The position numbers were made by a program, and so were the translations under genes. From NCBI GenBank assembly GCA_035528715.1, contig DATKYB010000018.1:1-16686 (forward strand): a stretch of 16,686 bases of DNA, read 5' to 3'. Below are positions 6,748-13,591 of this stretch, piece after piece. Numbering within the stretch: position 1 is the stretch's first letter; every line of letters starts with the position of its first letter. Origin of the DNA: Nitrospinota bacterium (GTDB lineage: Bacteria; JADFOP01; DATKYB01). The notes below the pieces were generated by a model that worked only from the letters and a program-made list of their open reading frames with translations, did no database searches and had not been told where the DNA came from.

Positions 6748-7767
6748 TTATTTTATATGGTGGCAAGACACAAATCTACCGTCTTCAACAGACACAAGCT
6801 CAGGCTTGCCTTCCCCGCATTTTTCTTTAGAAGCTATAGGGCATCTTGTATAAAATTTGCAAGTAACACATCCCGTTGAATGCTCTATTGGTGCCATCTT
6901 CGCTCCTTCTAAACGCTTCCTTTTAATCTTTGGATCTGCTACTGGAACAGCAGAGAGAAGCATCTTCGTATAAGGATGTTTTGGATCTTGGATGATCCTT
7001 TCTGTTGGACCGATCTCAACGATCTCGCCCTGAAAGAGAACACCTAATCTGTCACAAATATAACGGGCAGAAGCAAGGTCATGAGAAATAAATAAATAGG
7101 TGAGGTTGAAATCTTTTTTTAATTTTAACATTAGGTTCATAAAACTTGCTCTGACAGAAGCATCTAACATGGAGATGGGTTCATCAGCTACAATGAATTT
7201 AGGGTCAAGCACCAATGCCCTGGCAATGGAGATTCTTTGTCTTTGACCTCCACTCAGTTCATGAGGATAACGGTAGAGGAAACCCTCAGCTGGTTTGAGT
7301 TCAACCTTTTCAAGGACTTCTTGAATCTTTCTTTCTCTATAGTCCCGACTTCCAATGTGTTGGGCTTTCAGAGGTTCTGCCAGTTCTTCATAAACAGTAT
7401 GGACATTTAGCGGTTCTATCAGTGTATCAAAGACCGTTCTTCTTGGATTTAAAGATTCATAGGGATCCTGAAATATCATTTGTGCCTTTTTCCTGAAGGC
7501 CTTTAGGTCTCTCCCTTTAAGGGAATTTATCTCTGTTCCCTCAAAGAAAACTTGACCGGATGTGGCTTTCTCCAGTCTTACAAGAATCTTTCCGCAGGTA
7601 CTCTTGCCACTTCCACTTTCTCCTACTAATCCGAAAACTTCTCCCTCGTTAATGTCAAAACTGATGTTGTGGAGGGCAGGGAGCCACTCTTTTGCTTTTC
7701 TAAAGAGATTCTTTTTCAGAGGATATAACTTAGAGAGATTATTTATTTTAATTAAAGTTTCAGCCAT
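6748..7767 (-). CDS. dppF: Peptide-type ABC importer ATPase, DppF/OppF family
   Basis: This 339-residue ATPase is one of the pair that drives the importer at the cytoplasmic face. It has Walker A GESGSGKST (49-57), Q-loop MIFQDPYESLNP (97-108; Q100), signature LSGGQ (171-175), Walker B FIVADEP (191-197; E196) and H-loop His229. DPKHPYT (261-267) opens the oligopeptide-type C-terminal extension. That extension has five cysteines (300, 303, 309, 317, 335), the pattern associated with an iron-sulfur cluster in Dpp-type ATPases. Between Q-loop and signature there seems to be a 13-residue duplication (LIEPL/LAEPL, 116-133). The start ATG follows GGGGTGAG and lies 9 nt after the partner ATPase. The symbol denotes family only; the transported solute is unknown. 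Confidence 0.93.
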   Translation of the reverse strand: MAETLIKINNLSKLYPLKKNLFRKAKEWLPALHNISFDINEGEVFGLVGESGSGKSTCGKILVRLEKATSGQVFFEGTEINSLKGRDLKAFRKKAQMIFQDPYESLNPRRTVFDTLIEPLNVHTVYEELAEPLKAQHIGSRDYRERKIQEVLEKVELKPAEGFLYRYPHELSGGQRQRISIARALVLDPKFIVADEPISMLDASVRASFMNLMLKLKKDFNLTYLFISHDLASARYICDRLGVLFQGEIVEIGPTERIIQDPKHPYTKMLLSAVPVADPKIKRKRLEGAKMAPIEHSTGCVTCKFYTRCPIASKEKCGEGKPELVSVEDGRFVSCHHIK

Positions 7768-7776
7768 ATCTCACCC

Positions 7777-8727
7777 CTAAACCAGATGGCAGGCCACATA
7801 GTGCCTGTCATCAATGAGACGCAATTCAGGTTCTTTTTCTATGCATACCTTTTCCTTCAAAGGGTTTCTCGGATGAAATCTACAGCCAGAAGGAGGATCA
7901 ATAAGATCAGGTGGTTCTCCAGGTATAGGATTCAATTTTTTTATCTCTCCCTTTATAGAGGGATATGAACCCAATAAGCCCTTGGTGTAAGGATGAAGCG
8001 GATTTGAAACCAGGTCCGATGTTGGGGCATATTCTACTAAGGTACCAGCATATAATACACCAAGCATGTTACAAGTTTCAATAATGACAGATATGTCATG
8101 AGAGATATAGATCATGGTCATTTCCAGTTTTTCTTGGAGCTTTATAATCTCACTGATGATTTGATCCTGAACTAATACATCCAGAGCCGTTGTTGGCTCA
8201 TCAGCAATAATAAGGTCTGGATTGCATGCAAGCGCCATAGCAATAATAGCCCTCTGCCTCATTCCTCCGCTATATTCATGGGGATAATCTCTTGCTCGTA
8301 TAGGATCAATCCCCACAAGCCTATACAGTTCTTCAACCCTCTTTCTGGCATCTACTTTATTTATATCACTATGAGTCATGATTGCCTCAATAATCTGGTC
8401 TTCTATTCTAAAGACAGGGTTTAAGGCATTCATTGCAGCTTGGAATATCATGGATATCCTTTTCCATCTTATCTTTCGCATTTCTTCATCTGTTTTGGTT
8501 AATAAATCTTCACCATCAAAGATAATCTGCCCATTTGTTATCTCCGCATTTTGAGGAAGAAGTCCCATGATTGCCATTCCTATGGTGGTTTTTCCACATC
8601 CAGATTCTCCCACAAACCCAATAGACTCACCTTTTTCTACATCAAAAGAAACATTTTTTACAGCCTGAACATTTCCTTCTGATATTTTATATTGTATGCT
8701 TAGATTCTTTATTTCTAAAATCTTCAT
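7777..8727 (-). CDS. dppD: Peptide-type ABC importer ATPase, DppD/OppD family
   Basis: This is the partner ATPase, 316 residues, of normal length for DppD-like proteins. Walker A is GESGCGKTT (40-48), the Q-loop SMIFQAAMNALNP (92-104; Q96), signature SGGMRQR (153-159), Walker B LIIADEP (172-178; E177) and the H-loop His210 (YISHD). LHPYTKGLLGSYP (244-256) starts the oligopeptide C-terminal region. The usual GCxFxPRCP-type cysteine motif reads GCRFHPRNPLKEKVC: residue 288 is Asn (codon AAC) where Cys is expected, leaving Cys282, 295 and 313. A four-cysteine cluster site is therefore incomplete here, although the partner has a full set. The start is 6 nt after the permease stop, indicating translational coupling. 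Symbol denotes family only. Confidence 0.93.
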   Translation of the reverse strand: MKILEIKNLSIQYKISEGNVQAVKNVSFDVEKGESIGFVGESGCGKTTIGMAIMGLLPQNAEITNGQIIFDGEDLLTKTDEEMRKIRWKRISMIFQAAMNALNPVFRIEDQIIEAIMTHSDINKVDARKRVEELYRLVGIDPIRARDYPHEYSGGMRQRAIIAMALACNPDLIIADEPTTALDVLVQDQIISEIIKLQEKLEMTMIYISHDISVIIETCNMLGVLYAGTLVEYAPTSDLVSNPLHPYTKGLLGSYPSIKGEIKKLNPIPGEPPDLIDPPSGCRFHPRNPLKEKVCIEKEPELRLIDDRHYVACHLV

Positions 8728-8733
8728 ATTTAA

Positions 8734-9684
8734 CTATCTTTCCCTGAGCCTGGGATTAACAATTTCGTCCATAGCCCTGCCTATAAGATAGAAGGATAGG
8801 GTTATGAGAGATATACTGATTCCAGGAGGAAGAAGCCAATAAGGTGCCCTGAACATATTTCCTGTCTTCCAGCACCATTGCAACATCATTCCCCAACTTA
8901 CTGTACTGGTATCACCAAAGCCGAGAAAAGAAAGGGCTGCTTCTACCAGTATAGCCGAGGTTACCCTGAAGGTCATATAGAGTAAAGAGAGGGGAATAAT
9001 ATTTGGTACAATGTGTCTATGGATGATTCCAAATGGGTGTGATCCAGCAAGCCTTGCAGCATCGACATAGGGCCTCTCCTTTAAGGTTAAGACCTGAGAC
9101 CTGATGACTCTAGCAGTACCTGCCCATCCAAGAAGGGCTATAACTACCACGATATTCCATATGCTTAATTTTCCGATTACTGCTGAAAGGATGATAATAA
9201 CGAGGAGATCAGGGAGAACCAAAATGATATCTGCGAATCTCATAAGTAAAAAGTCGACGGTCTTACCAAAGTAACCAGCCAAAAGACCAAAAGTTGTTCC
9301 TATAGCAACGGTCATGAGAGCAGCAGATATCCCGATCATAAAGGCTATCCTTGCTCCCACAAGTAGCTGACTAAATATATCTCTTCCCATGAAATCTGTT
9401 CCCAGCCAATGGGTTGATGAAGGTCCTTCCGTGCCCAGTATCATGGGATCTACACCAATCATTGGTTGATACATGGGATTGATAAGAGGTGGCAAAAAAG
9501 ATGCGAGGGCCATAAGACCAAAGAGCATTAATAATGCAACTCCCAACAGCCCCATCTTGTTTTTCTTAAAGATGAGCCAGTTTGAATAGAGTCTCTTTAA
9601 AAAGAAGAATCTTTTTCTTGTGAAAAAATTAAGATATTCTGATCTTTCTAATTTTCTATTTTTATTCAGTTCTTCTCTATTCAT
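8734..9684 (-). CDS. dppC: Peptide-type ABC importer permease, DppC/OppC family
   Basis: This 316-residue inner-membrane permease has a charged cytoplasmic N-tail, a first membrane helix (about 43-67, GLLGVALLMLFGLMALASFL), and the periplasmic segment HWLGTDFMGRDIFSQLLVGAR typical of OppC proteins. Further helices follow, and the EAA coupling loop YVDAARLAGSHPFGIIHRHIVPN contacts the ATPases. AALSFLGFGDTSTVSWGMML is another family hallmark. It lies 14 nt after the DppB gene; its ribosome site AGGAG overlaps that gene's stop codon. It forms the translocation pore with DppB. Nothing is unusual in length or motifs; substrate specificity resides elsewhere. Confidence 0.94.
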   Translation of the reverse strand: MNREELNKNRKLERSEYLNFFTRKRFFFLKRLYSNWLIFKKNKMGLLGVALLMLFGLMALASFLPPLINPMYQPMIGVDPMILGTEGPSSTHWLGTDFMGRDIFSQLLVGARIAFMIGISAALMTVAIGTTFGLLAGYFGKTVDFLLMRFADIILVLPDLLVIIILSAVIGKLSIWNIVVVIALLGWAGTARVIRSQVLTLKERPYVDAARLAGSHPFGIIHRHIVPNIIPLSLLYMTFRVTSAILVEAALSFLGFGDTSTVSWGMMLQWCWKTGNMFRAPYWLLPPGISISLITLSFYLIGRAMDEIVNPRLRER

Positions 9685-9698
9685 ATATTTTATGTCTC

Positions 9699-10670
9699 CT
9701 AATACTTTATCCTTGGGTCAAGATAAGCATATAGGACGTCAGCAACCAAATTTGCTACCAGTACTAATGTTGATATGAGTAAAAAACTGGCTTGAGCCAG
9801 TGGATAATCATTATTGCTTACAGCAAATACCAATTCCCTCCCCAGGCCTGGCCAGGAAAATACCGTTTCAGTTATAGCGCTTCCATTAATTGAAAAGGCT
9901 ATGCTCAAGCTTACTGAGGTGACTACAGGGAGCATAGCATTTCTTGCTGCATGTTTGTTTCTGATGATCTTTTCCTTAAGCCCTTTTGCTTTGGCAGTGA
10001 TAATGTAGTCTTCCCGAAGGGTATCCAGCATACTGCTTTTCATAACCAGCATTGATCTTGAAAAATCAATTGTAAAGAGGACAAATAAGGGGAGTATCAT
10101 GTGATGAATGACATCTAAAATTTTATAAAAGAAGCTGATAGTGGGATCCAGCCATATCTCAGGGGTAAGCATGCCATTTATGGGAAACCAATGGAACTTG
10201 AATCCAAAGATCCATATGGCTAAAAGAGCAAACCACGGGAGAAAAATGGTATGAAGCAGGAGACCTACAAAGGTTATGGTTGCTTCAATCTTTGTTCCTC
10301 TTTTCCATGCAATGAATTTTCCCAATGAAATACCAGCAAGGGCAGCTAAAATCGTAGCCGTGGTAAAGAGAAGGATGGTGTTCAATAATTTTTCTTTAAT
10401 GATATCCAAAACCGGTTCAGCATAATGAAAGGAATTCCCAAATTCTCCTTTTAAGACATTCTTAAGATATTTAAGATACTGAAGCCATAAGGGGTCATTC
10501 AGTCCAAAGGCTTCCCTGAGGCTCTCTATATCTTCAGGAGTCATCGTTGGATCTATGATCATAGAGGTAGGGTCACCCGGTGCCAAACGAAAAAGGACAA
10601 AGAGAAGAGTGATAATAATAAATAAAGTTACGATGATTTCTACCGTTCTTCTTAAGATATATTTTTGCAT
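9699..10670 (-). CDS. dppB: Peptide-type ABC importer permease, DppB/OppB family
   Basis: This 323-residue permease has the classic N-terminus, a first helix IIVTLFIIITLLFVLFRL followed by APGDP. The periplasmic region has FGLNDPLWLQYLKYLKNVLKGEFGNSF and about five more helices. The EAA loop is DYIITAKAKGLKEKIIRNKHAARNAMLPV and the end is ITETVFSWPGLGRELVFAVSNNDYPL...DPRIKY. It pairs with the DppC-like protein in the inner membrane. It begins a run of four tightly packed transporter genes. A sigma70-like promoter and a perfect dyad lie in the 110-nt gap upstream, so the core may be transcribed separately from the binding-protein gene before it. No clear Shine-Dalgarno sequence precedes the ATG. 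Confidence 0.95.
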   Translation of the reverse strand: MQKYILRRTVEIIVTLFIIITLLFVLFRLAPGDPTSMIIDPTMTPEDIESLREAFGLNDPLWLQYLKYLKNVLKGEFGNSFHYAEPVLDIIKEKLLNTILLFTTATILAALAGISLGKFIAWKRGTKIEATITFVGLLLHTIFLPWFALLAIWIFGFKFHWFPINGMLTPEIWLDPTISFFYKILDVIHHMILPLFVLFTIDFSRSMLVMKSSMLDTLREDYIITAKAKGLKEKIIRNKHAARNAMLPVVTSVSLSIAFSINGSAITETVFSWPGLGRELVFAVSNNDYPLAQASFLLISTLVLVANLVADVLYAYLDPRIKY

Positions 10671-10683
10671 GTTTAGTAATTGC

Positions 10684-10695
10684 TTGTGTTCACAA
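10684..10695. promoter_or_regulatory. Perfect dyad TTGTG-TT-CACAA in the permease leader, possible operator
   Basis: TTGTG (10684-10688) and CACAA (10691-10695) are exact inverted copies around TT. They lie between the predicted transcription start (about 10706) and the DppB ATG at 10670. The position suits a repressor site or a small leader RNA hairpin. It does not have the spacing of a CRP site (TGTGA-N6-TCACA). Confidence 0.35.
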
Positions 10696-10712
10696 AGACA
10701 TTAGCTCAATAA

Positions 10713-10740
10713 ATAATATTTAGTAAAATAATCATTTCAA
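10713..10740 (-). promoter_or_regulatory. Putative sigma70 promoter of the ABC importer core
   Basis: On the - strand, TTGAAA (10735-10740; 5 of 6) and TATTAT (10713-10718; 5 of 6) are separated by 16 nt. Transcription would begin near 10706, giving a leader of about 36 nt before the DppB ATG. Confidence 0.55.
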
Positions 10741-10780
10741 ATATTTTTTATGAACAGAGTAATTTTAATCCGTTTTTGTC

Positions 10781-12469
10781 CTATTTTAAGGGTTTTATAA
10801 AAAGAAATGACCAGTAATTTCCGATACCATTTAGCTGATTCACCCATCCTGAAAAACGGTTTTTTCTATATCCCTCAATCACAGAAGCATTAAACAGGGG
10901 AATCCAAGGAATATCCTCCATGAGAATGGATTGCATTTCAAATATTATTTTTCTCCTTTTTTCTCTTTCTAATTCTTTGGCTGATTCATTGGCTAATTTG
11001 TCAAAAGAAGGGTTATTATAAGCACTTGTGTTTCTTCCCCTTCTTGTTATTTGGGATGAGTGGAAAAAATTTTGTATGTAATCGGGATCTATCCCTAATC
11101 GATAACCAAGGATAAATGTATCAAAGTCCTGTTTGAGTTTTACTTTATCGATGATAAACGATATCGATGCTGGTTTTGCAAAGGCGTTTATGCCGATATC
11201 CTTCAACCATTCCTGGATGACTATTCCAGACATCGCCCTTAGAGGGTCATAATCTGCAGGAGGGGTGAGGATATCAATATCAGGGACTTTTTTGCCATTT
11301 GGCATCTTTAAACCCTCTCCCCTTGTAAAACTATTGTTTTTTAATTCTACCTCTTTTTCCCATGTATAACCTGATCTTTTTAAGATTTCTATGGCCCTTT
11401 TAACCCTTTCTATTTTTGTCATTCCTTTTCCATAACGAGGGACATCAGGATTGTGCCAAAATTCATTTCCAGGTGGGACAATACTGTCTAACCGAGAGCC
11501 GTGACCATGAAGGATTCTCTTAACCATGAAATCTTTATTAATCAGATAAGCAACCGCATGCCTGAAATTTTTGTCATTAAAAGGTGGTTTTCGTAAATTA
11601 AAGGCAAAATAGCGCAGGCCATTCTCCTTATTTTCTGTAAGAGCGATTTGAGGGTCTTTTCTTAAATCATCAATATACCCAGGCTGTATACTCCACCATA
11701 TATAATCCACATCCCCTTTTTTGAGAGCAAGGATAGCAGCATCTGTGGTTCCATAAATTTTAAAAAGAATACCGTCTATATAGGGACCTACTTTTTTACC
11801 GTTGAGTTCTCTATTCGCTGCAAAATAATCAGGATTCCTCTCCAGTTTTATAGAGCTTCCCCTTCTCCATGATACAAATTTGAAGGCACCATTGCCAAGA
11901 GGAGAGGGATTCTTGTAGTTCAAGAGAGTTCGCAATGGTTTTTCTGATTTTTTTGCCTTTTCAACAATGGGTTGCCATTTTGATTTTTGCACGATAAAGG
12001 AGAGAAGTGTATGGGTATAGAATATAGCCATGGGTTGAGAGAGGGTATATTTTATCGTATAGTCATCAATGGCCTCAATCTTTTTGACAAATTTCCATCT
12101 GGCTCTATACCTTGGTACTTTAAAATCTTTTATGACATTTGCAGTAAAAACCACATCGTGAGCTGTTACAGGGGTTCCATCATGCCATTTTGCCTTCCTC
12201 ATCTTAACAATTGCTGTATTGTTTTCTTTGTTGTATTCGGAAGGTCCTTCTGCTACCCAGGGGATGATTTCAAAGGTTTTTGGAGCTACGGTATAAAGGT
12301 CCTCGTAGATTCTTTCAATAACATTTTTTGACCACATATCACTTGCTGTAAAGGGATTAAGGGTCTTCGGCTCATTCTGCATACCGATCTTTAAAATATT
12401 TTCAGAAGCATCGCTCACTTGACACAGAATGAAGATAGAGATTAATAAAAAAAGGATGATTTTTTTCAT
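10781..12469 (-). CDS. Family-5 extracellular solute-binding protein (peptide/oligopeptide type), second copy
   Basis: This 562-residue periplasmic protein captures the solute for the importer. It has a signal peptide (MKKIILFLLISIFILC..., likely cut near SDA-S at about 21). The Cys at 16 is not in a proper lipobox, so it is probably not a lipoprotein. Family marks are NEPKTLNPFTASDMWSKNVI (about 32-51), WHDGTPVTAHDVVFT, LRYFAFNLRKPPFND, FRHAVAYLINKD and VPPGNEFWHNPD. The length is normal for DppA/OppA-like proteins. It is clearly paralogous to the product of 13592-15313. Its ATG overlaps the stop of the GshB-like gene as ATGA, with a strong site GAGGAGAAGG inside that gene, so synthesis of the ligase and this binding protein is coupled. 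The actual ligand is unknown. Confidence 0.93.
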   Translation of the reverse strand: MKKIILFLLISIFILCQVSDASENILKIGMQNEPKTLNPFTASDMWSKNVIERIYEDLYTVAPKTFEIIPWVAEGPSEYNKENNTAIVKMRKAKWHDGTPVTAHDVVFTANVIKDFKVPRYRARWKFVKKIEAIDDYTIKYTLSQPMAIFYTHTLLSFIVQKSKWQPIVEKAKKSEKPLRTLLNYKNPSPLGNGAFKFVSWRRGSSIKLERNPDYFAANRELNGKKVGPYIDGILFKIYGTTDAAILALKKGDVDYIWWSIQPGYIDDLRKDPQIALTENKENGLRYFAFNLRKPPFNDKNFRHAVAYLINKDFMVKRILHGHGSRLDSIVPPGNEFWHNPDVPRYGKGMTKIERVKRAIEILKRSGYTWEKEVELKNNSFTRGEGLKMPNGKKVPDIDILTPPADYDPLRAMSGIVIQEWLKDIGINAFAKPASISFIIDKVKLKQDFDTFILGYRLGIDPDYIQNFFHSSQITRRGRNTSAYNNPSFDKLANESAKELEREKRRKIIFEMQSILMEDIPWIPLFNASVIEGYRKNRFSGWVNQLNGIGNYWSFLFIKPLK

Positions 12470-13443
12470 TTTTCTACCTTCTCCTCTATAAAACTAATAA
12501 CATCTCTTTCTAGGTTTACATTATAGAGTTTGTTAATCCTGGGTATACCCCCTGGACTGATACAATTGATCTCTATAATCTTATCACCAATAACATCAAT
12601 GCCAACAAAATACAGCCCATCAACCACAAGTTTCTTTTTGAGTTTATTGCAGAGATCCATATCTTTTTTTGTTATATTGCATTTAGAAAAACCAGCAGTA
12701 GCATGGATATTGGCTCGAACCTCTCCTTTTCTTGGGATTCTTCTCATTGCGCCTAAAATTTCCCCATTCAAAAGAAGGATCCTCTTATCACCTTTTTTTG
12801 CAATACTGAGATACTCTTGAACAATAACAGACTTTCTTTCACTATAGGGTTTATATTGGTCAACATAAAAATTGAGTAATGAATTGAGATTTTCAGGATC
12901 CTTTTTACTGATCTTTATCACTCCGAATCCCCCGTATGAGTCAAGAGGTTTCATTATCATATCTCCTCCAAATTCATCTATGATCTTCCTAAGCCTCTGG
13001 GGGTCTTTTGAGACATGAGTTTCTGGTATGATATCGGGAAAACTTAGCATATAGAGTTTGTTATTTGCTCTTACCTGTCCATCAACATCATTGATAACAA
13101 GTACATCGTCCTTGACAAGCCTGAGATAGCTTACCATCCTGAAATCCAATGGAGGATCTTTTCTCGTAAATATCACATCAAGGTCTTTAACATCTTCAAA
13201 TATTCTCTCTTCTTTTTGGGCCTCTAATTTTATCCTCTCCCAGTATGATGATAGAGGCATATCTTTGGTGGTTGTTATATATTTCATTCTTGCCATTACC
13301 TTATTTTCTTTGATATAAAAATCGTGAGGCTCAAAAAAGAATATATCATGTCCCCTCTGGTTGCATTCATACATAAAGGCACTTGTGGTTTCCCATGTAG
13401 GGTCGATTTTTTCTAAGGGATCCATCACATATGCTATCTTCAT
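12466..13443 (-). CDS. gshB: Glutathione synthetase-like ATP-grasp ligase (prokaryotic GshB family)
   Basis: This 325-residue cytoplasmic protein is of normal GshB length (E. coli 316). GshB joins gamma-glutamylcysteine and glycine with ATP. Visible marks are MDPLEKI (7-13), FTRKDPPLD (92-100), the ATP-binding strand DMIMKPLDSYGGFGV (161-175), GDKRILLLNGEILGAMRRIP (218-237), GEVRANIH (240-247), LYFVGIDVIGDKIIEINCISPGGI (277-300). The catalytic/Mg residues around GDKR, GID and EIN are present. Near the C-terminus the E. coli sequence EINVTSPTCI is EINCISPGGI here, so the acceptor may differ. No gamma-glutamylcysteine synthetase gene is in the window. The gene sits between two binding-protein paralogs, has its own promoter and ends in an ATGA overlap with the next. 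The family is certain; the product being glutathione is not. Confidence 0.88.
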   Translation of the reverse strand: MKIAYVMDPLEKIDPTWETTSAFMYECNQRGHDIFFFEPHDFYIKENKVMARMKYITTTKDMPLSSYWERIKLEAQKEERIFEDVKDLDVIFTRKDPPLDFRMVSYLRLVKDDVLVINDVDGQVRANNKLYMLSFPDIIPETHVSKDPQRLRKIIDEFGGDMIMKPLDSYGGFGVIKISKKDPENLNSLLNFYVDQYKPYSERKSVIVQEYLSIAKKGDKRILLLNGEILGAMRRIPRKGEVRANIHATAGFSKCNITKKDMDLCNKLKKKLVVDGLYFVGIDVIGDKIIEINCISPGGIPRINKLYNVNLERDVISFIEEKVEK

Positions 13444-13495
13444 TTTTAGAGCAGAACTAATTTAAAAAGAATTTTCACAATTTATGACGCAAAAA

Positions 13496-13524
13496 TATAT
13501 ATAATATAAATACTTATGAGTCAA
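13496..13524 (-). promoter_or_regulatory. Putative sigma70 promoter of the gshB-like gene
   Basis: On the - strand, TTGACT (13519-13524; 5 of 6) is followed after 17 nt by TATATA (13496-13501; 4 of 6) in a run of alternating TA. The predicted start near 13489 leaves a leader of about 46 nt. It would separate the ligase and importer genes from the cyclase and first binding protein. Confidence 0.5.
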
Positions 13525-13591
13525 GTAAAAGAGATAGTTTGAAAATCTTTAAATTCAGAACAAAAAATCAAAGATATTAATTTTCGCTCTT

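Noticed and set aside
6725-6766. Longer ATP-grasp reading frame starting at TTG 6766
   Set aside because: It would overlap the ATPase gene by 19 nt, lacks a ribosome site and adds a Lys/Pro-rich tail outside the Rossmann-like domain. ATG 6724 fits better, although its own ribosome site is weak.
10681-10700. CRP-type cAMP receptor site upstream of the permease genes
   Set aside because: It is tempting because of the cyclase, but the TGTGA-N6-TCACA spacing is absent; the dyad has only a 2-nt centre.
13544-13575. Inverted repeat ATCTTT...AAAGAT after the first binding-protein gene
   Set aside because: Six A/T-rich base pairs with a 19-nt loop and no T-run are expected by chance in AT-rich DNA.
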